A stretch of 64,000 bases of DNA from Candidatus Accumulibacter sp. ACC003 (GTDB lineage Bacteria > Pseudomonadota > Gammaproteobacteria > Burkholderiales > Rhodocyclaceae), in assembly GCF_907163085.1 (NCBI RefSeq), contig NZ_CAJQTX010000010.1, positions 1-64,000 on the forward strand, in the 5' to 3' direction. Every line of letters starts with the position of its first letter. The first letter of the stretch is position 1. A program made the translations under genes and the position numbers. A model generated the notes under the pieces. The model saw only the letters and a program-made list of their open reading frames with translations. It was not told the origin of the DNA and did no database searches. Of this stretch, positions 1 to 8,836 are shown one piece after another.

Positions 1-1055
1 TGCCCTCGGCGACGGTCTGCAGACCCAGGATGTGCGCCAGGCCGAAGATCGCGACACGATTGCTTCGCCGTCAGGATCGCCACTGATGTCGGCGACAAAG
101 GAACGACTGAGTCTTGGCTTATACACGAAAACGCTTGAGGTAGCTCATCGACGGATGCCGCTGCCAAAATCGTCGATCGCCAGCCGCAAGCCCAGCGCGC
201 GCAGCTTGTCGATCATCGCGATCGCCGTCAGCGGGCTTTCCATGGCCACGCGCTCGGTCAGTTCCAGTTCGAGACAGTGCGCCGGCAGCCGCTCTTCGTC
301 GAGAATCCGCGCCAGCAGCTGCGGCATAAGCTGCGGTAGCCGGAACTGCGCCACCGAGACGTTGACGGCGACGCTGATCGGCGGCAGGCCGGCTTGCTGC
401 CAGACGCGCAGCTGCCGAACAGCGGTCCGGAGCAGCCACTCGCCGATCGGCAGAATCAGCCCCGACTCCTCGGCGATCGGGATGAATTCGGCCGGCTCGA
501 CCATCCCCAGTTGCGGATGCTGCCAGCGCAGTAGCGCCTCGGCGCCAAAGCAGACGCTGATCGGCAAGCGCCAGCTGCGGCTGGTAATACAGCTGCAGTT
601 GGACCCGCGCTCCAGCGCCGCCGCAACTCGTTCTCGAGCTGCAAGGTGCGCGCCGAGCGCTCCTGCAGGTCGGCCGTGAAGAAGCAGTAGGCTTGCGAAC
701 CGCTCTCCTTGGCCGATACATCGCGCTGTCGGCGCTCATCGACCAAGGCTTCCAGCGTCGTGCCATCGGCCGGGTACAGGGCAATGCCCAGCGACGCGGT
801 GCACGTCAGCTCGTGCTGCTCGAGGCGATACGGCGGCGCAGTGACCTCAAGCAGCTTGGCCGCGACGTGCGCGGCGCCGTCGGCGTCGGTATTCGGCAAG
901 ACCAGAATGAACTCGTCGCCGCCCAGACGGGCGACGGTGTCCTCGTCACGGACGGCGCCGGTCAGGCGCTGCGCGACTTCGATCAGCAGCTGGTCGCCAA
1001 CGCGGTGACCCAGCGAATCATTGACGTGTTTTGAAACGGTCGAGATCGAGGAAGA
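1..1055 (-). pseudogene. Frameshifted GGDEF-EAL half of the upstream sensor gene, cut by the window edge
   Basis: This is the 3' continuation of the sensor gene at 1056-3722. It encodes most of a GGDEF domain (cyclic-di-GMP synthesis) and an EAL domain (cyclic-di-GMP hydrolysis). The parts lie in different frames. GGDEF residues after the catalytic loop (LPNTDADGAAHVAAKLLE) read from about 899 down. EAL motifs read from about 567 (GAEALLRWQHPQLG, then LELTERVA and IDDFGSG), and SYLKRF reads in another frame near 140. The last codons at the edge spell LQTVAEG, the late EAL signature, so only the extreme C-terminus is outside. Shifts sit near 1125 (extra C in CCCC), 1107 (extra C), 1037 (extra A in AAAA), 600, 565 (extra T), 155 and 115. 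Three extra bases between 1125 and 1037 restore the original frame. I favour sequence error over real decay, but decay cannot be excluded. Confidence 0.7.
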
Positions 1056-3722
1056 TCAGCGCCAGCGGCTCGCGGCCGCGCTGCGCCCGTCGCAGATCGT
1101 GGGCGGACGCGCTCGGCGAGCAGACTGCGGTTGGGGCAGGCCGGTCAGTGAGTCAAAATGCGCCAGCCGCTGGATGCGGGCTTCGGCTTCCTTGTGCTGG
1201 CTAATGTCGATGAAGGTGCCGATATAGTGCGTCGTCACGCCATCGTCCTGGACGCGGCTGATCGACAACCACTCCGGGTAGACGCTGCCGTCCTTGCGGC
1301 GATTCCAGATCTCGCCCTGCCAGCAGCCTTGCGACTCGATCGCCGCCCACATGCCCTGGTAGAACGCCGCATCGTGCCGGCCCGAGGCGAGCAGGCGTGG
1401 GTTGTCGCCGAGCGCGTCGGCCTCGCTGTAGCCGGTGATCGCGGTGAATGCCTGATTGACCATCACCATCCTGCACGCCGCGTCGGTAATGGCGATCCCT
1501 TCGCCACCCTGCTCGAAAACCTTGGCCGCCAGCTTGAGCTGTGCCGCCGCCTGCTGTTGCGCGCTGATGTCGACGACCGTTCCGAGGTAACCAATGAGCA
1601 CTCCCGCCGGCGTGCGCAGCACGGTCACCGCCAGGCGCACGGCGATCCGCCGGCCATCCTTGCGCAGGTAAGTCATTTCGCGCTCGTCGGCCTGATCGCT
1701 CGTCCGTGCCTTGACGACCAGCGCCTCGAAGCCGGCTTCGAGAGGACGACCGAGCTCGACGCTCAAGGCCCTGGCCGTCGCCGCCAACTCGGCGGGGTCG
1801 TGGAAAATGAGCGGCGTCTGCTGGCCGATGACTTCGTCGGCGCGGTAGCCGAGGATCGCTTCGGCGACCGGGTTGAAGACCGTGATCAATCCCTGCGGGT
1901 CGGTGGCGATCATCCCGCAGGCGGCGCCGGCAAGCACCGAAGCCTTGAGCGCCTCGCTGTCGCGCAGCGCCTGCTCGGCTTGCCGGCGTTCGCCGAGCAG
2001 GGCGGTATTTTCCAACGCAACGGCGGCACTCGCCGCCAAGCCCTGCAGCAAACCGACGTCGGCGTCGTCGAAACCGCCGGGCTTGTTGTGAATCTCGAAG
2101 CAACCAAGCAGTTCGCCGTGACGACTGATGATCGGCGTGTCGAGGAGGTTTTCGAAGCGCAGCGCCTGCTGGATCTCGGCGATCACGTGCGGATCGTTCT
2201 CGGCATCGTTGCTCAGGTACGACCTACCGGTCTGCAGCACATGTCCGGGAACACCGTAACCCGGGCCAAAACGGTAATCGACCGGCGTCAGCTGGCCACC
2301 CTCGTTGTACTCGCCGAACACCAGCTGGCCGCCACTCATCCGGGCGGCGGCTCCCGACGCGGCGCCGGTCAGCTGCAGCGCAGCGGCGACCAGCTGCCGC
2401 AGGATCACCGGCAGGTCGAGCTCGCTGTTGATCTGCTGACTCGCCACCGACATCAATTGCAGCTGTTCGCCGCGGCGCAATAGCGCCGCCTCGGCCAGCT
2501 TGCGGCCGCTGATGTCGCGCGACAGGACGATAAAGCGCGGCTCCTGGCCACGACTACTACGCTTGCGGGCCACCGACAGCTCGAACCAGAATCTGCCGTG
2601 CGCCAGATCGAGCGCAAACTGCTGGCCACCCGAGTAACCCACTTCGTTGGCCTCGCGCAAGGCCGCCAGACAAGTCGCAGCGGCCGCTGGCGGCAGAACA
2701 TCGGACAGCAGGCGGCCGCGCAGCGATTCGGCGGGCGCCGCCAGCAAGTCGGTACGCGGCGAATGGAAGTCATGGTAGCAACCGTCGAGTCCAAGCTCGA
2801 ACATCAGGTCGGGAACGGCATCGAGAGTCGCCTGCAGCCTGGCGGTGCGCCGCGCGACGACGCGCCGCAAGCTGATCACCCAAAGCAACAGCACAGCGGC
2901 GACCAGGGTTCCGACCAGCAGCGCGTAGCCGAGGTAGCGAACATAGGGCGACGGCGCCAGCGGCGTCCCCATCCACTTCTCGTGCAGGGCCCGCTCTTCG
3001 GCCGGCGTGATGCTGGAAAAACCACGCTGTACCAAGGCCAGGGTATCGACATCGCCTTTGCGGACAGCGCGATGAAAGTCACCCGAAGCCAGTGAAAAGG
3101 CCTTCTTGAACTGCTCACCGGCGTCGTTCAGATAGAGCAGGTAATTGGCCGGCGGCTCGTCAAGGCAGAACACGCGCACCTTGCCAGCGATTGCCCCCTG
3201 CACCAGCGCCTGATAACTGGCGAAGCGCTGGACCGTTGGGATGCCGGCGGCGGCCAGCTTCTCGATACACGCATCGCCGTCCTTGGCGCCAACCAGAAAG
3301 CCTCGCAGGGTGTTCAGATCGACGATGCCGCCGATGCTCGCATGCGTGTAGATGGCCACCGGAATCTGCGCGTACGGCGGCGTAAAATCGAGCGTACGAG
3401 CGCGCGCCGGCGTCATGAACAAAGTGTCGATGACATCGGCCTGGCCGTCGGCCATCCGCTGCAGTGCCGTCGCCCAGTCGCTGGCGCGCAGGTCGACGCG
3501 CACGCCGGTCTTTGTCTCCCACAGTTTCCAGCTGTCTACCAGGTAGCCGACGAGCCGCCCTTCGCCGTCGCGAAAAACGTAAGGCGGATAATTATCGTCG
3601 GTCACCACGGTCAGAACGGTGGCTGCGGCGAGCTCGGCGCGCGCGCCAGCGCCGGCCCAGACACTGAGCAGCACGCTGACAAGACCCAGGAGAAGCAGGT
3701 AGCGGCGACGGGGGAAGCGCAC
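1056..3722 (-). CDS. Periplasmic-binding/PAS/GAF/PAS/PAS sensor with start of GGDEF (diguanylate cyclase/phosphodiesterase), frameshifted at 3' end
   Basis: The 888-residue product has an N-terminal signal or anchor segment (about 10-30). A bacterial extracellular solute-binding family 3 domain follows (about 35-255; motif NYPPYVFRDGEGRLVGY, then the aromatic ring of DWATALQRMADGQADVIDT). A transmembrane helix lies near 264-286. Then come a PAS domain (about 295-415), a GAF domain (about 430-580), two further PAS domains (about 590-725 and 730-850) and the opening of a GGDEF domain (LAHFDSLTGLP). The last 35 residues are out of frame because of an extra C after LTGLP. The true protein continues through 1-1055 into GGDEF and EAL. 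Such proteins bind a small ligand, often an amino acid, in the periplasm and adjust cyclic-di-GMP inside the cell. The ligand here is unknown. The gene stands alone, followed on the same strand by the window edge. Confidence 0.85.
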   Translation of the reverse strand: MRFPRRRYLLLLGLVSVLLSVWAGAGARAELAAATVLTVVTDDNYPPYVFRDGEGRLVGYLVDSWKLWETKTGVRVDLRASDWATALQRMADGQADVIDTLFMTPARARTLDFTPPYAQIPVAIYTHASIGGIVDLNTLRGFLVGAKDGDACIEKLAAAGIPTVQRFASYQALVQGAIAGKVRVFCLDEPPANYLLYLNDAGEQFKKAFSLASGDFHRAVRKGDVDTLALVQRGFSSITPAEERALHEKWMGTPLAPSPYVRYLGYALLVGTLVAAVLLLWVISLRRVVARRTARLQATLDAVPDLMFELGLDGCYHDFHSPRTDLLAAPAESLRGRLLSDVLPPAAAATCLAALREANEVGYSGGQQFALDLAHGRFWFELSVARKRSSRGQEPRFIVLSRDISGRKLAEAALLRRGEQLQLMSVASQQINSELDLPVILRQLVAAALQLTGAASGAAARMSGGQLVFGEYNEGGQLTPVDYRFGPGYGVPGHVLQTGRSYLSNDAENDPHVIAEIQQALRFENLLDTPIISRHGELLGCFEIHNKPGGFDDADVGLLQGLAASAAVALENTALLGERRQAEQALRDSEALKASVLAGAACGMIATDPQGLITVFNPVAEAILGYRADEVIGQQTPLIFHDPAELAATARALSVELGRPLEAGFEALVVKARTSDQADEREMTYLRKDGRRIAVRLAVTVLRTPAGVLIGYLGTVVDISAQQQAAAQLKLAAKVFEQGGEGIAITDAACRMVMVNQAFTAITGYSEADALGDNPRLLASGRHDAAFYQGMWAAIESQGCWQGEIWNRRKDGSVYPEWLSISRVQDDGVTTHYIGTFIDISQHKEAEARIQRLAHFDSLTGLPQPQSARRARPPTICDGRSAAASRWR

Positions 3723-3827
3723 GAGAAGCAGCCATTGACTTGACTAATGGTTCATGATACCTGCCAGCCGATAGGGATTTCGTAATGCGGCCAAAAAAAC
3801 CCTCTGGCCGGCGAGACCGACGGCACT

Positions 3828-4232
3828 TCAGGCGCTGTCGATCGGCCGCCTTCCAGACAGCGCCAGCCAGCCGCGAATCACGCGATAGCCCACCCACAGG
3901 CCCAGGATGACGATCAGCAACCAGGCGATCGGAATACCGACGATGGTGATGATCAACATGCCGTAGACCAACAGCCACAGGACAGTGAACCAGAAAGTCC
4001 GGATCTGCCAGCGATAGTGGCTGTCGAGCCAGGTCCCCTGAACCTCGCTGCGCTTGATGTAATTGAGGACGACGGCGATCAGCGACGGCACGCCAAAGAC
4101 AAAGGCACCGGCGACCGTCGCCGCGCCGGTGACGCCGATGACCACCGCCAGCGCGTGCAGGCCGTAGATCACATGGCACCAGGCGCGGGCACCCTCGAGG
4201 TCGCTGCCGGCGGGGATCAATTCTTGATTCAT
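3828..4232 (-). CDS. Small predicted membrane protein (DUF4870-like)
   Basis: This 134-residue protein has about three hydrophobic segments: residues 24-55 (rich in G, A and V), 78-100 and 100-122. It has a soluble N-terminus and a short polar tail. The pattern and the segment WLDSHYRWQIRTFWFTVLW resemble the small DUF4870/COG3671 family of predicted membrane proteins, which have no established function. It lies 61 bases downstream of ubiD on the same strand and may be co-transcribed with it. The family assignment rests on recalled resemblance and is moderate; that it is a real inner-membrane protein is more secure, given the uninterrupted frame and good hydrophobic periodicity. Confidence 0.7.
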   Translation of the reverse strand: MNQELIPAGSDLEGARAWCHVIYGLHALAVVIGVTGAATVAGAFVFGVPSLIAVVLNYIKRSEVQGTWLDSHYRWQIRTFWFTVLWLLVYGMLIITIVGIPIAWLLIVILGLWVGYRVIRGWLALSGRRPIDSA

Positions 4233-4293
4233 GGCCTTCTCCAGTCGCGCAGCGGCTTCGCCGCGATGCGCTCAATTGCCGTGTCGCGGTCGC

Positions 4294-5757
4294 TCACAGC
4301 CCGAGTTCGCTCCACATGGCGTCAACGCGCTGCTTGACGGCGGCGTCCATGACGATCGGCGTTCCCCATTCGCGGCTCGTTTCGCCGGGCCACTTGTTGG
4401 TCGCGTCAAGGCCCATCTTGCTGCCGAGGCCGGCGACCGGGCTGGCAAAGTCGAGATAATCGATCGGCGTGTTTTCGGCGATCAAGGTATCGCGCGCGGC
4501 GTCGACACGCGTGGTCATCGCCCAGATAACTTCCTTCCACTGGCGGATATCGACGTCGTCGTCGACGACGATGATGAACTTGGTGTACATGAACTGGCGC
4601 AGGAAACTCCAGATGCCGAACATCACGCGCTTGGCGTGCCCCGGGTACTGCTTCTTGATGCTCACCGTCGCCAGTCGATACGAACAACCCTCGGGCGGCA
4701 GGTAGAAGTCGACGATCTCGGGAAACTGCTTCTGCAACAACGGCACGAAGACTTCATTGAGCGCGACGCCGAGCATCGCCGGTTCGTCGGGCGGCTTGCC
4801 GGTGTAGGTGCTGTGGTAGATCGGCTGCCGGCGCATGCTGATGCGCTCGATGGTGAACACCGGAAAGTGCGCCTGCTCGTTGTAATAGCCGGTGTGGTCG
4901 CCGTAGGGTCCTTCGAGGGCGGTTTCGGCCGGGTCGATGAATCCTTCGAGGACGATCTCGGCGGCCGCCGGCACCTGCAGGTCGGAGCCCAGGCATTTCA
5001 CCAACTCGGTGCGGGCGCCACGCAGCAGACCGGCGAACTGATATTCCGAGAGGCTGTCGGGAACCGGCGTGACGGCGCCGAGAATGGTCGCCGGGTCGGC
5101 ACCCAGCGCGACCGCTACCGGGAACGGCTGCCCGGGCCTGGCCAGGCAGTGCTCACGGAAATCGAGCGCGCCGCCGCGATGCGCCAGCCAGCGCATGATC
5201 ACCTTGTTCGCTCCGAGCACCTGCTGCCGATAGATGCCCAGGTTCTGGCGGCTCTTGTGCGGCCCGCGGGTCACCGTCAGCCCCCAGGTGATCAGCGGCG
5301 CGGCGTCGCCCGGCCAGCACAGCTGGATCGGCAGGCGCGACAGGTCGACGTCGCGGCCCTCCCAGACAATCTCCTGGCACGGCGCCGACGAACGCAGGTG
5401 CGGCGCCATGTTGAGCACCTGCTTGAGCACCGGCAGCTTGTCCCAGGCGTCCCGAAGCCCCTTCGGCGGCTCGGGCTCCTTCAGATAAGCGAGCAGCTTG
5501 CCGACCTCGCGCAGCGCCGCCACCGACTCCTGCCCCATCCCCAGCGCCACCCGCCGCGGTGTACCGAAGAGATTGGCCAACACCGGCATGCTGTGGCCGC
5601 GGGGATTCTCGAACAACAGCGCCGGCCCGCCGGCGCGCAGTACGCGATCGCAAATCTCGGTCATCTCGAGGCGTGGATCGACCTCGACACCAACGCGCCG
5701 TAGTTCGCCAAGCGTTTCCAGTTGCGCGATGAAGTCGCGCAGGTCTTGATATTTCAT
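4294..5757 (-). CDS. ubiD: UbiD-family 4-hydroxy-3-polyprenylbenzoate decarboxylase
   Basis: The 487-residue protein starts [19 protein letters not shown], the typical UbiD beginning, and has the usual length of about 490. UbiD removes the carboxyl group of 3-polyprenyl-4-hydroxybenzoate in ubiquinone synthesis, using prenylated FMN made by UbiX and a divalent metal. Family signatures visible include [19 protein letters not shown], then [31 protein letters not shown] and [10 protein letters not shown], which supply the cofactor and metal site. The UbiA prenyltransferase that makes its substrate is encoded 2.2 kb upstream on the same strand. No UbiX gene is seen in this window. The match along the whole length makes the call secure. 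Confidence 0.93.
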   Translation of the reverse strand: MKYQDLRDFIAQLETLGELRRVGVEVDPRLEMTEICDRVLRAGGPALLFENPRGHSMPVLANLFGTPRRVALGMGQESVAALREVGKLLAYLKEPEPPKGLRDAWDKLPVLKQVLNMAPHLRSSAPCQEIVWEGRDVDLSRLPIQLCWPGDAAPLITWGLTVTRGPHKSRQNLGIYRQQVLGANKVIMRWLAHRGGALDFREHCLARPGQPFPVAVALGADPATILGAVTPVPDSLSEYQFAGLLRGARTELVKCLGSDLQVPAAAEIVLEGFIDPAETALEGPYGDHTGYYNEQAHFPVFTIERISMRRQPIYHSTYTGKPPDEPAMLGVALNEVFVPLLQKQFPEIVDFYLPPEGCSYRLATVSIKKQYPGHAKRVMFGIWSFLRQFMYTKFIIVVDDDVDIRQWKEVIWAMTTRVDAARDTLIAENTPIDYLDFASPVAGLGSKMGLDATNKWPGETSREWGTPIVMDAAVKQRVDAMWSELGL

Positions 5758-5828
5758 CAGCAGATTTCCGGCCGGAAGCTTCCGGCGGCAGCGTCGCGAC
5801 GGTCAGCGTCGAGTCTCGCCCCGCCGCA

Positions 5829-7424
5829 CTAGCCTGGCTGGCTGGCCTTGGCTGCTGCGCGGTGGAACGTCCAGCCGCTGATTATAGCCGCCTCACCCGG
5901 CCGCCAGCCGGCCGGACGCACGCGGCGCGGCAAGGCCGAGCGCGTCCCCTGGTCGCCGGACAGCCCGACAAAGGCCAGGATGCGCGACTCGAGATAGGGG
6001 TAGAAGGGGTTCCAGCGCAACCGCAGCATGTCCGACGCGGGGATCTGCAGCACCCCGCGCTCACCGCGCAGCGCGAGGTCGCCCAGATGGACACCGGGGC
6101 TCTTGCCAAGTGGCCGACCACCGTAGACCGGATCGTCCGGAGCAAACGGCAGCGCCACGTGCGCCAGTGAGTAAACCTCGTCCGGCCACGCCAGACCGAG
6201 AGCTGTTTCGCTGCTCGCCGCCTCGCCCGGGCGCGCGCTGCGGACGACGACGCGGCGGCTGCTGTCGTTCTCGTTGCCGACGACGCTCAGCGTAAACCGG
6301 CGACCGGGCTGGTCGCGCAAGGCCAGCACGGCAGCGATCGGATCGACTTTCAGGATAGGCTCGATCACGGCGACACGATTGATATCGAACAGAAGCAGTT
6401 CGTGGCCACCCGCCGGCAAGCGCTCGAACAAGCCGGAAACGAGCGCCGGTGCCGAGACCGTGGCATCAACGACCGACGAAAAAGCCAACACGGGAGGAAA
6501 TCCGGCGAGTTTGCCGGTGCGGCTCAAGGCCTCGAGCCGACTCTGGATGTGCCGGGTCAGGCGATAAACGACGTCGCCGGCGTTCACCGCGAAAGAGCTG
6601 TACTTGAAGGGGTCGTACTCGGCAACGATGGCGTTCCAGGCGAGCTTTTCGAGACCCAGCAGATGACCCAGGCGAGCCTGCCAGACGGCCAGGACGGCGG
6701 CACTGCTGACGCCGATGGCCGGCGACAGCAGGACCAGTTTGTCGACTTTCGGCAGCGCGGCGTCGTCGAGCGTCGCCAGCGCATAGTTCACCGCCAGCGC
6801 CGCGCCGGTCGAGTAGCCGACGATATAGAGCGGCCGCGCGGCATCGCCCTCGCCCAACTCGGCCGCGAGTTGGCGCATCGCCAGGCGCACCGCCGCGGCC
6901 ATGTCCTGCCAGCTGATCTCGACCAGTCCCGACGGTGCCGTGCCGTGCCCGGGAAGGCGCAAGCCAACGACCGTTGCGCCGGCCGCGTTGAGCGTCTGGC
7001 CAATGCCGCGCAGGCTGTACGGCGAGTCGGACATGCCGTGCAACAGCAGCACGCCAGCCCTTGGCTGCTCTGCACGCAGCACGAAACTGCGGTTCCAGTT
7101 CGGCGACCAGCGCTCCGGGTCCGACAGGCTGCCGCGGTTGTAGCGGTTGATCAGACGCCGCTGGTCGTTGGCAATTCGCGCGTAGACCTGCTCGTTGAGC
7201 TGCGCGAACAGTCGCTCCTCGAGTGCCAGGTAGCCGGCGAAGCTATCGACTGCCGAGGTCTCGGTGAACTCGGCGTCGAGCTTGGCCAGATGCCAGACGT
7301 CGAGCTCCGGCTGGTTGTCCAGGTAAACGATACCGGCGACCAGCAGCGCCAGCGTCGCGCCGCTGGCGCCATAGGCGATGGCGACGACAATCCGCCGCGC
7401 CATTCGGGTCAAGCCAGCAATCAT
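5829..7424 (-). CDS. Alpha/beta-hydrolase (lysophospholipase/S33-like) with N-terminal membrane anchor
   Basis: The 531-residue protein has one hydrophobic helix near residues 11-31, consistent with a signal anchor. The hydrolase domain follows, from about residue 115. The oxyanion-loop motif GVLLLHGMSDSPYSLRG and the nucleophile elbow GYSTG (Ser in GXSXG) are clear. An acidic residue in SVVDATV and a histidine in SLAHVALPF are plausible partners of the catalytic triad. The fold and the phrase LRLPGHGTAPSGL match the serine aminopeptidase S33/monoacylglycerol lipase group. The substrate is unknown. The domain is unusually long because of a 110-residue N-terminal region and a C-terminal extension. 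It lies between the cytochrome gene and ubiD, on the same strand. Confidence 0.8.
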   Translation of the reverse strand: MIAGLTRMARRIVVAIAYGASGATLALLVAGIVYLDNQPELDVWHLAKLDAEFTETSAVDSFAGYLALEERLFAQLNEQVYARIANDQRRLINRYNRGSLSDPERWSPNWNRSFVLRAEQPRAGVLLLHGMSDSPYSLRGIGQTLNAAGATVVGLRLPGHGTAPSGLVEISWQDMAAAVRLAMRQLAAELGEGDAARPLYIVGYSTGAALAVNYALATLDDAALPKVDKLVLLSPAIGVSSAAVLAVWQARLGHLLGLEKLAWNAIVAEYDPFKYSSFAVNAGDVVYRLTRHIQSRLEALSRTGKLAGFPPVLAFSSVVDATVSAPALVSGLFERLPAGGHELLLFDINRVAVIEPILKVDPIAAVLALRDQPGRRFTLSVVGNENDSSRRVVVRSARPGEAASSETALGLAWPDEVYSLAHVALPFAPDDPVYGGRPLGKSPGVHLGDLALRGERGVLQIPASDMLRLRWNPFYPYLESRILAFVGLSGDQGTRSALPRRVRPAGWRPGEAAIISGWTFHRAAAKASQPG

Positions 7425-7493
7425 TTTGACTCCCGTGAAGCGAGCTCTTTGCCCGACTGCCCGGCGAAGAGCGCTAGCCGGGCGCCGGGCGCG

Positions 7494-7922
7494 CTAGCGA
7501 ATGCGGTAAGCGTAGTGACAGGCGACACAGCCGCTGGTTAGCGACGGCAACGCGGTGATCGTCTTGTCGCGATCGCCGCTGGCCGCGACGCGGGCAAAGT
7601 CGCTCGCCGCCTGGTGACCTTCCATGCCAATAGCGTGCATCGCCGCTGGCATGTGCGGCCCGGGGCGCGCGTCGAAAGGCTGGCTGCGGTGCTTACCCAT
7701 CGCCGAGTGCCCCAGTTCCTTTTCAGCGACTTCGCCGGCCTCGGTGATTTTTCCGGCCGCCACCAGGCCGAGAATCTCGTTGATCGCCAGCAGGTTGGCA
7801 CGCATTTCAACGCGCAGAGCGGCTTCTGCAGCGGCCGGCATGGCGACCAGTTGTCGGCCATCGTCAGCCGCGTGCAAAGTCCCCGCCAGCAATGCCAGCG
7901 CGCCAATCAGTATGGTTTTCAT
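7494..7922 (-). CDS. Secreted class II-type cytochrome c (single CXXCH near C-terminus)
   Basis: The start chosen is the ATG that overlaps the ubiA stop codon (ATGA). It gives a 142-residue protein with a clean signal peptide ending at ALA-like LHAADD. A longer frame upstream of this ATG lies over ubiA and is not real. The mature protein is helix-rich and carries one heme-attachment motif, CVACH, only about five residues from the end. That is the arrangement of class II cytochromes such as cytochrome c' and c556, which form four-helix bundles. A periplasmic electron-transfer or gas-binding role is likely. The overlap with ubiA implies translational coupling, although a functional link to quinone synthesis is only suggested by position. 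Confidence 0.8.
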   Translation of the reverse strand: MKTILIGALALLAGTLHAADDGRQLVAMPAAAEAALRVEMRANLLAINEILGLVAAGKITEAGEVAEKELGHSAMGKHRSQPFDARPGPHMPAAMHAIGMEGHQAASDFARVAASGDRDKTITALPSLTSGCVACHYAYRIR

Positions 7923-8824
7923 CGGCCAATTCCTTTCGCAAGCAGAAAATCGAGGGCGATGCCGACAAAGACGCTGGCACCGAACCAGTTGTTGTGCAGA
8001 AAAGCCTTGAAGCAGCGCCGCGGATCGCGTTCGCGAATCAGCGTGTAATGGTAGCCGGCAATCGCCGCGGCGACCGCCAGGCCGGCGTAGAACGGCGCCC
8101 CCAGGCCGAGCCGATAGCCGACGCCGCCAAGCAGCGCCAGCGTCAGGGCGTAGCACGCCATCACCGCCGCGACGTCGGCGCTGCCGAAGGTGATCGCTGA
8201 AGTCCTGATGCCGATTTTCAGGTCGTCGACGCGGTCGACCATCGCGTACTCGGTATCGTAGGCGACCGCCCACACGACGTTGGCCAGCAACAGCCACCAG
8301 GCCTCTGCCGGGACGCTACCAACTTGTGCCGCATAGGCCATCGGGATGCCAAAACCGAAGGCGATACCGAGATAGGCCTGCGGAATGGCCAGGAAGCGCT
8401 TGGTAAATGGGTAGCTCGCGGCGAGAAACAGCGCCACGACGCAAAGCGCCGCGAGCAGCCAGCTGCGCAGCGGCAGAACGATCAGGGCGGCACACGCGAC
8501 CAGGAAGGCGAACAGCAGCAGCGCCTCCCTGACCGAAACCGCACCGGTAGCCAGCGGCCGCTGACTGGTCCGCGCGACGTGCGGATCGAAGTTGCGGTCG
8601 GCCAGGTCGTTGATGACGCAGCCCGCCGAACGCATCAGGATCGTCCCGAGGACGAAAATCCAGACCACCAGCCAGTTCGGCCGGCCCTGCGCCGACAAGC
8701 ACAGCGCCCACAGCGTCGGCCACAGCAGCAGCAGAATGCCGATCGGCTTGTCGAGGCGCATCAGCCGCTCGTACAAATCGATCCGCTCGCGCAGTTTTTG
8801 CCGTGAAAATTGCATGGCCGTCAT
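7919..8824 (-). CDS. ubiA: 4-hydroxybenzoate polyprenyltransferase
   Basis: This 301-residue integral membrane protein attaches the polyprenyl chain to 4-hydroxybenzoate in ubiquinone synthesis. The two aspartate-rich, Mg2+-diphosphate-binding motifs are visible: NDLADRNFDPHVART (about residues 80-95) and DTEYAMVDRVDDLKIG (about 200-215). The start MQFSRQKLRERIDLYERLMRLDKPIGILLLLWP is typical (shown here as residues 4 onward after MTA). Eight or nine hydrophobic helices cover the rest. The product feeds UbiD, encoded further along the strand. The stop codon overlaps the start of the cytochrome gene. Confidence 0.93.
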   Translation of the reverse strand: MTAMQFSRQKLRERIDLYERLMRLDKPIGILLLLWPTLWALCLSAQGRPNWLVVWIFVLGTILMRSAGCVINDLADRNFDPHVARTSQRPLATGAVSVREALLLFAFLVACAALIVLPLRSWLLAALCVVALFLAASYPFTKRFLAIPQAYLGIAFGFGIPMAYAAQVGSVPAEAWWLLLANVVWAVAYDTEYAMVDRVDDLKIGIRTSAITFGSADVAAVMACYALTLALLGGVGYRLGLGAPFYAGLAVAAAIAGYHYTLIRERDPRRCFKAFLHNNWFGASVFVGIALDFLLAKGIGR

Positions 8825-8836
8825 TCTAACCTGTCC

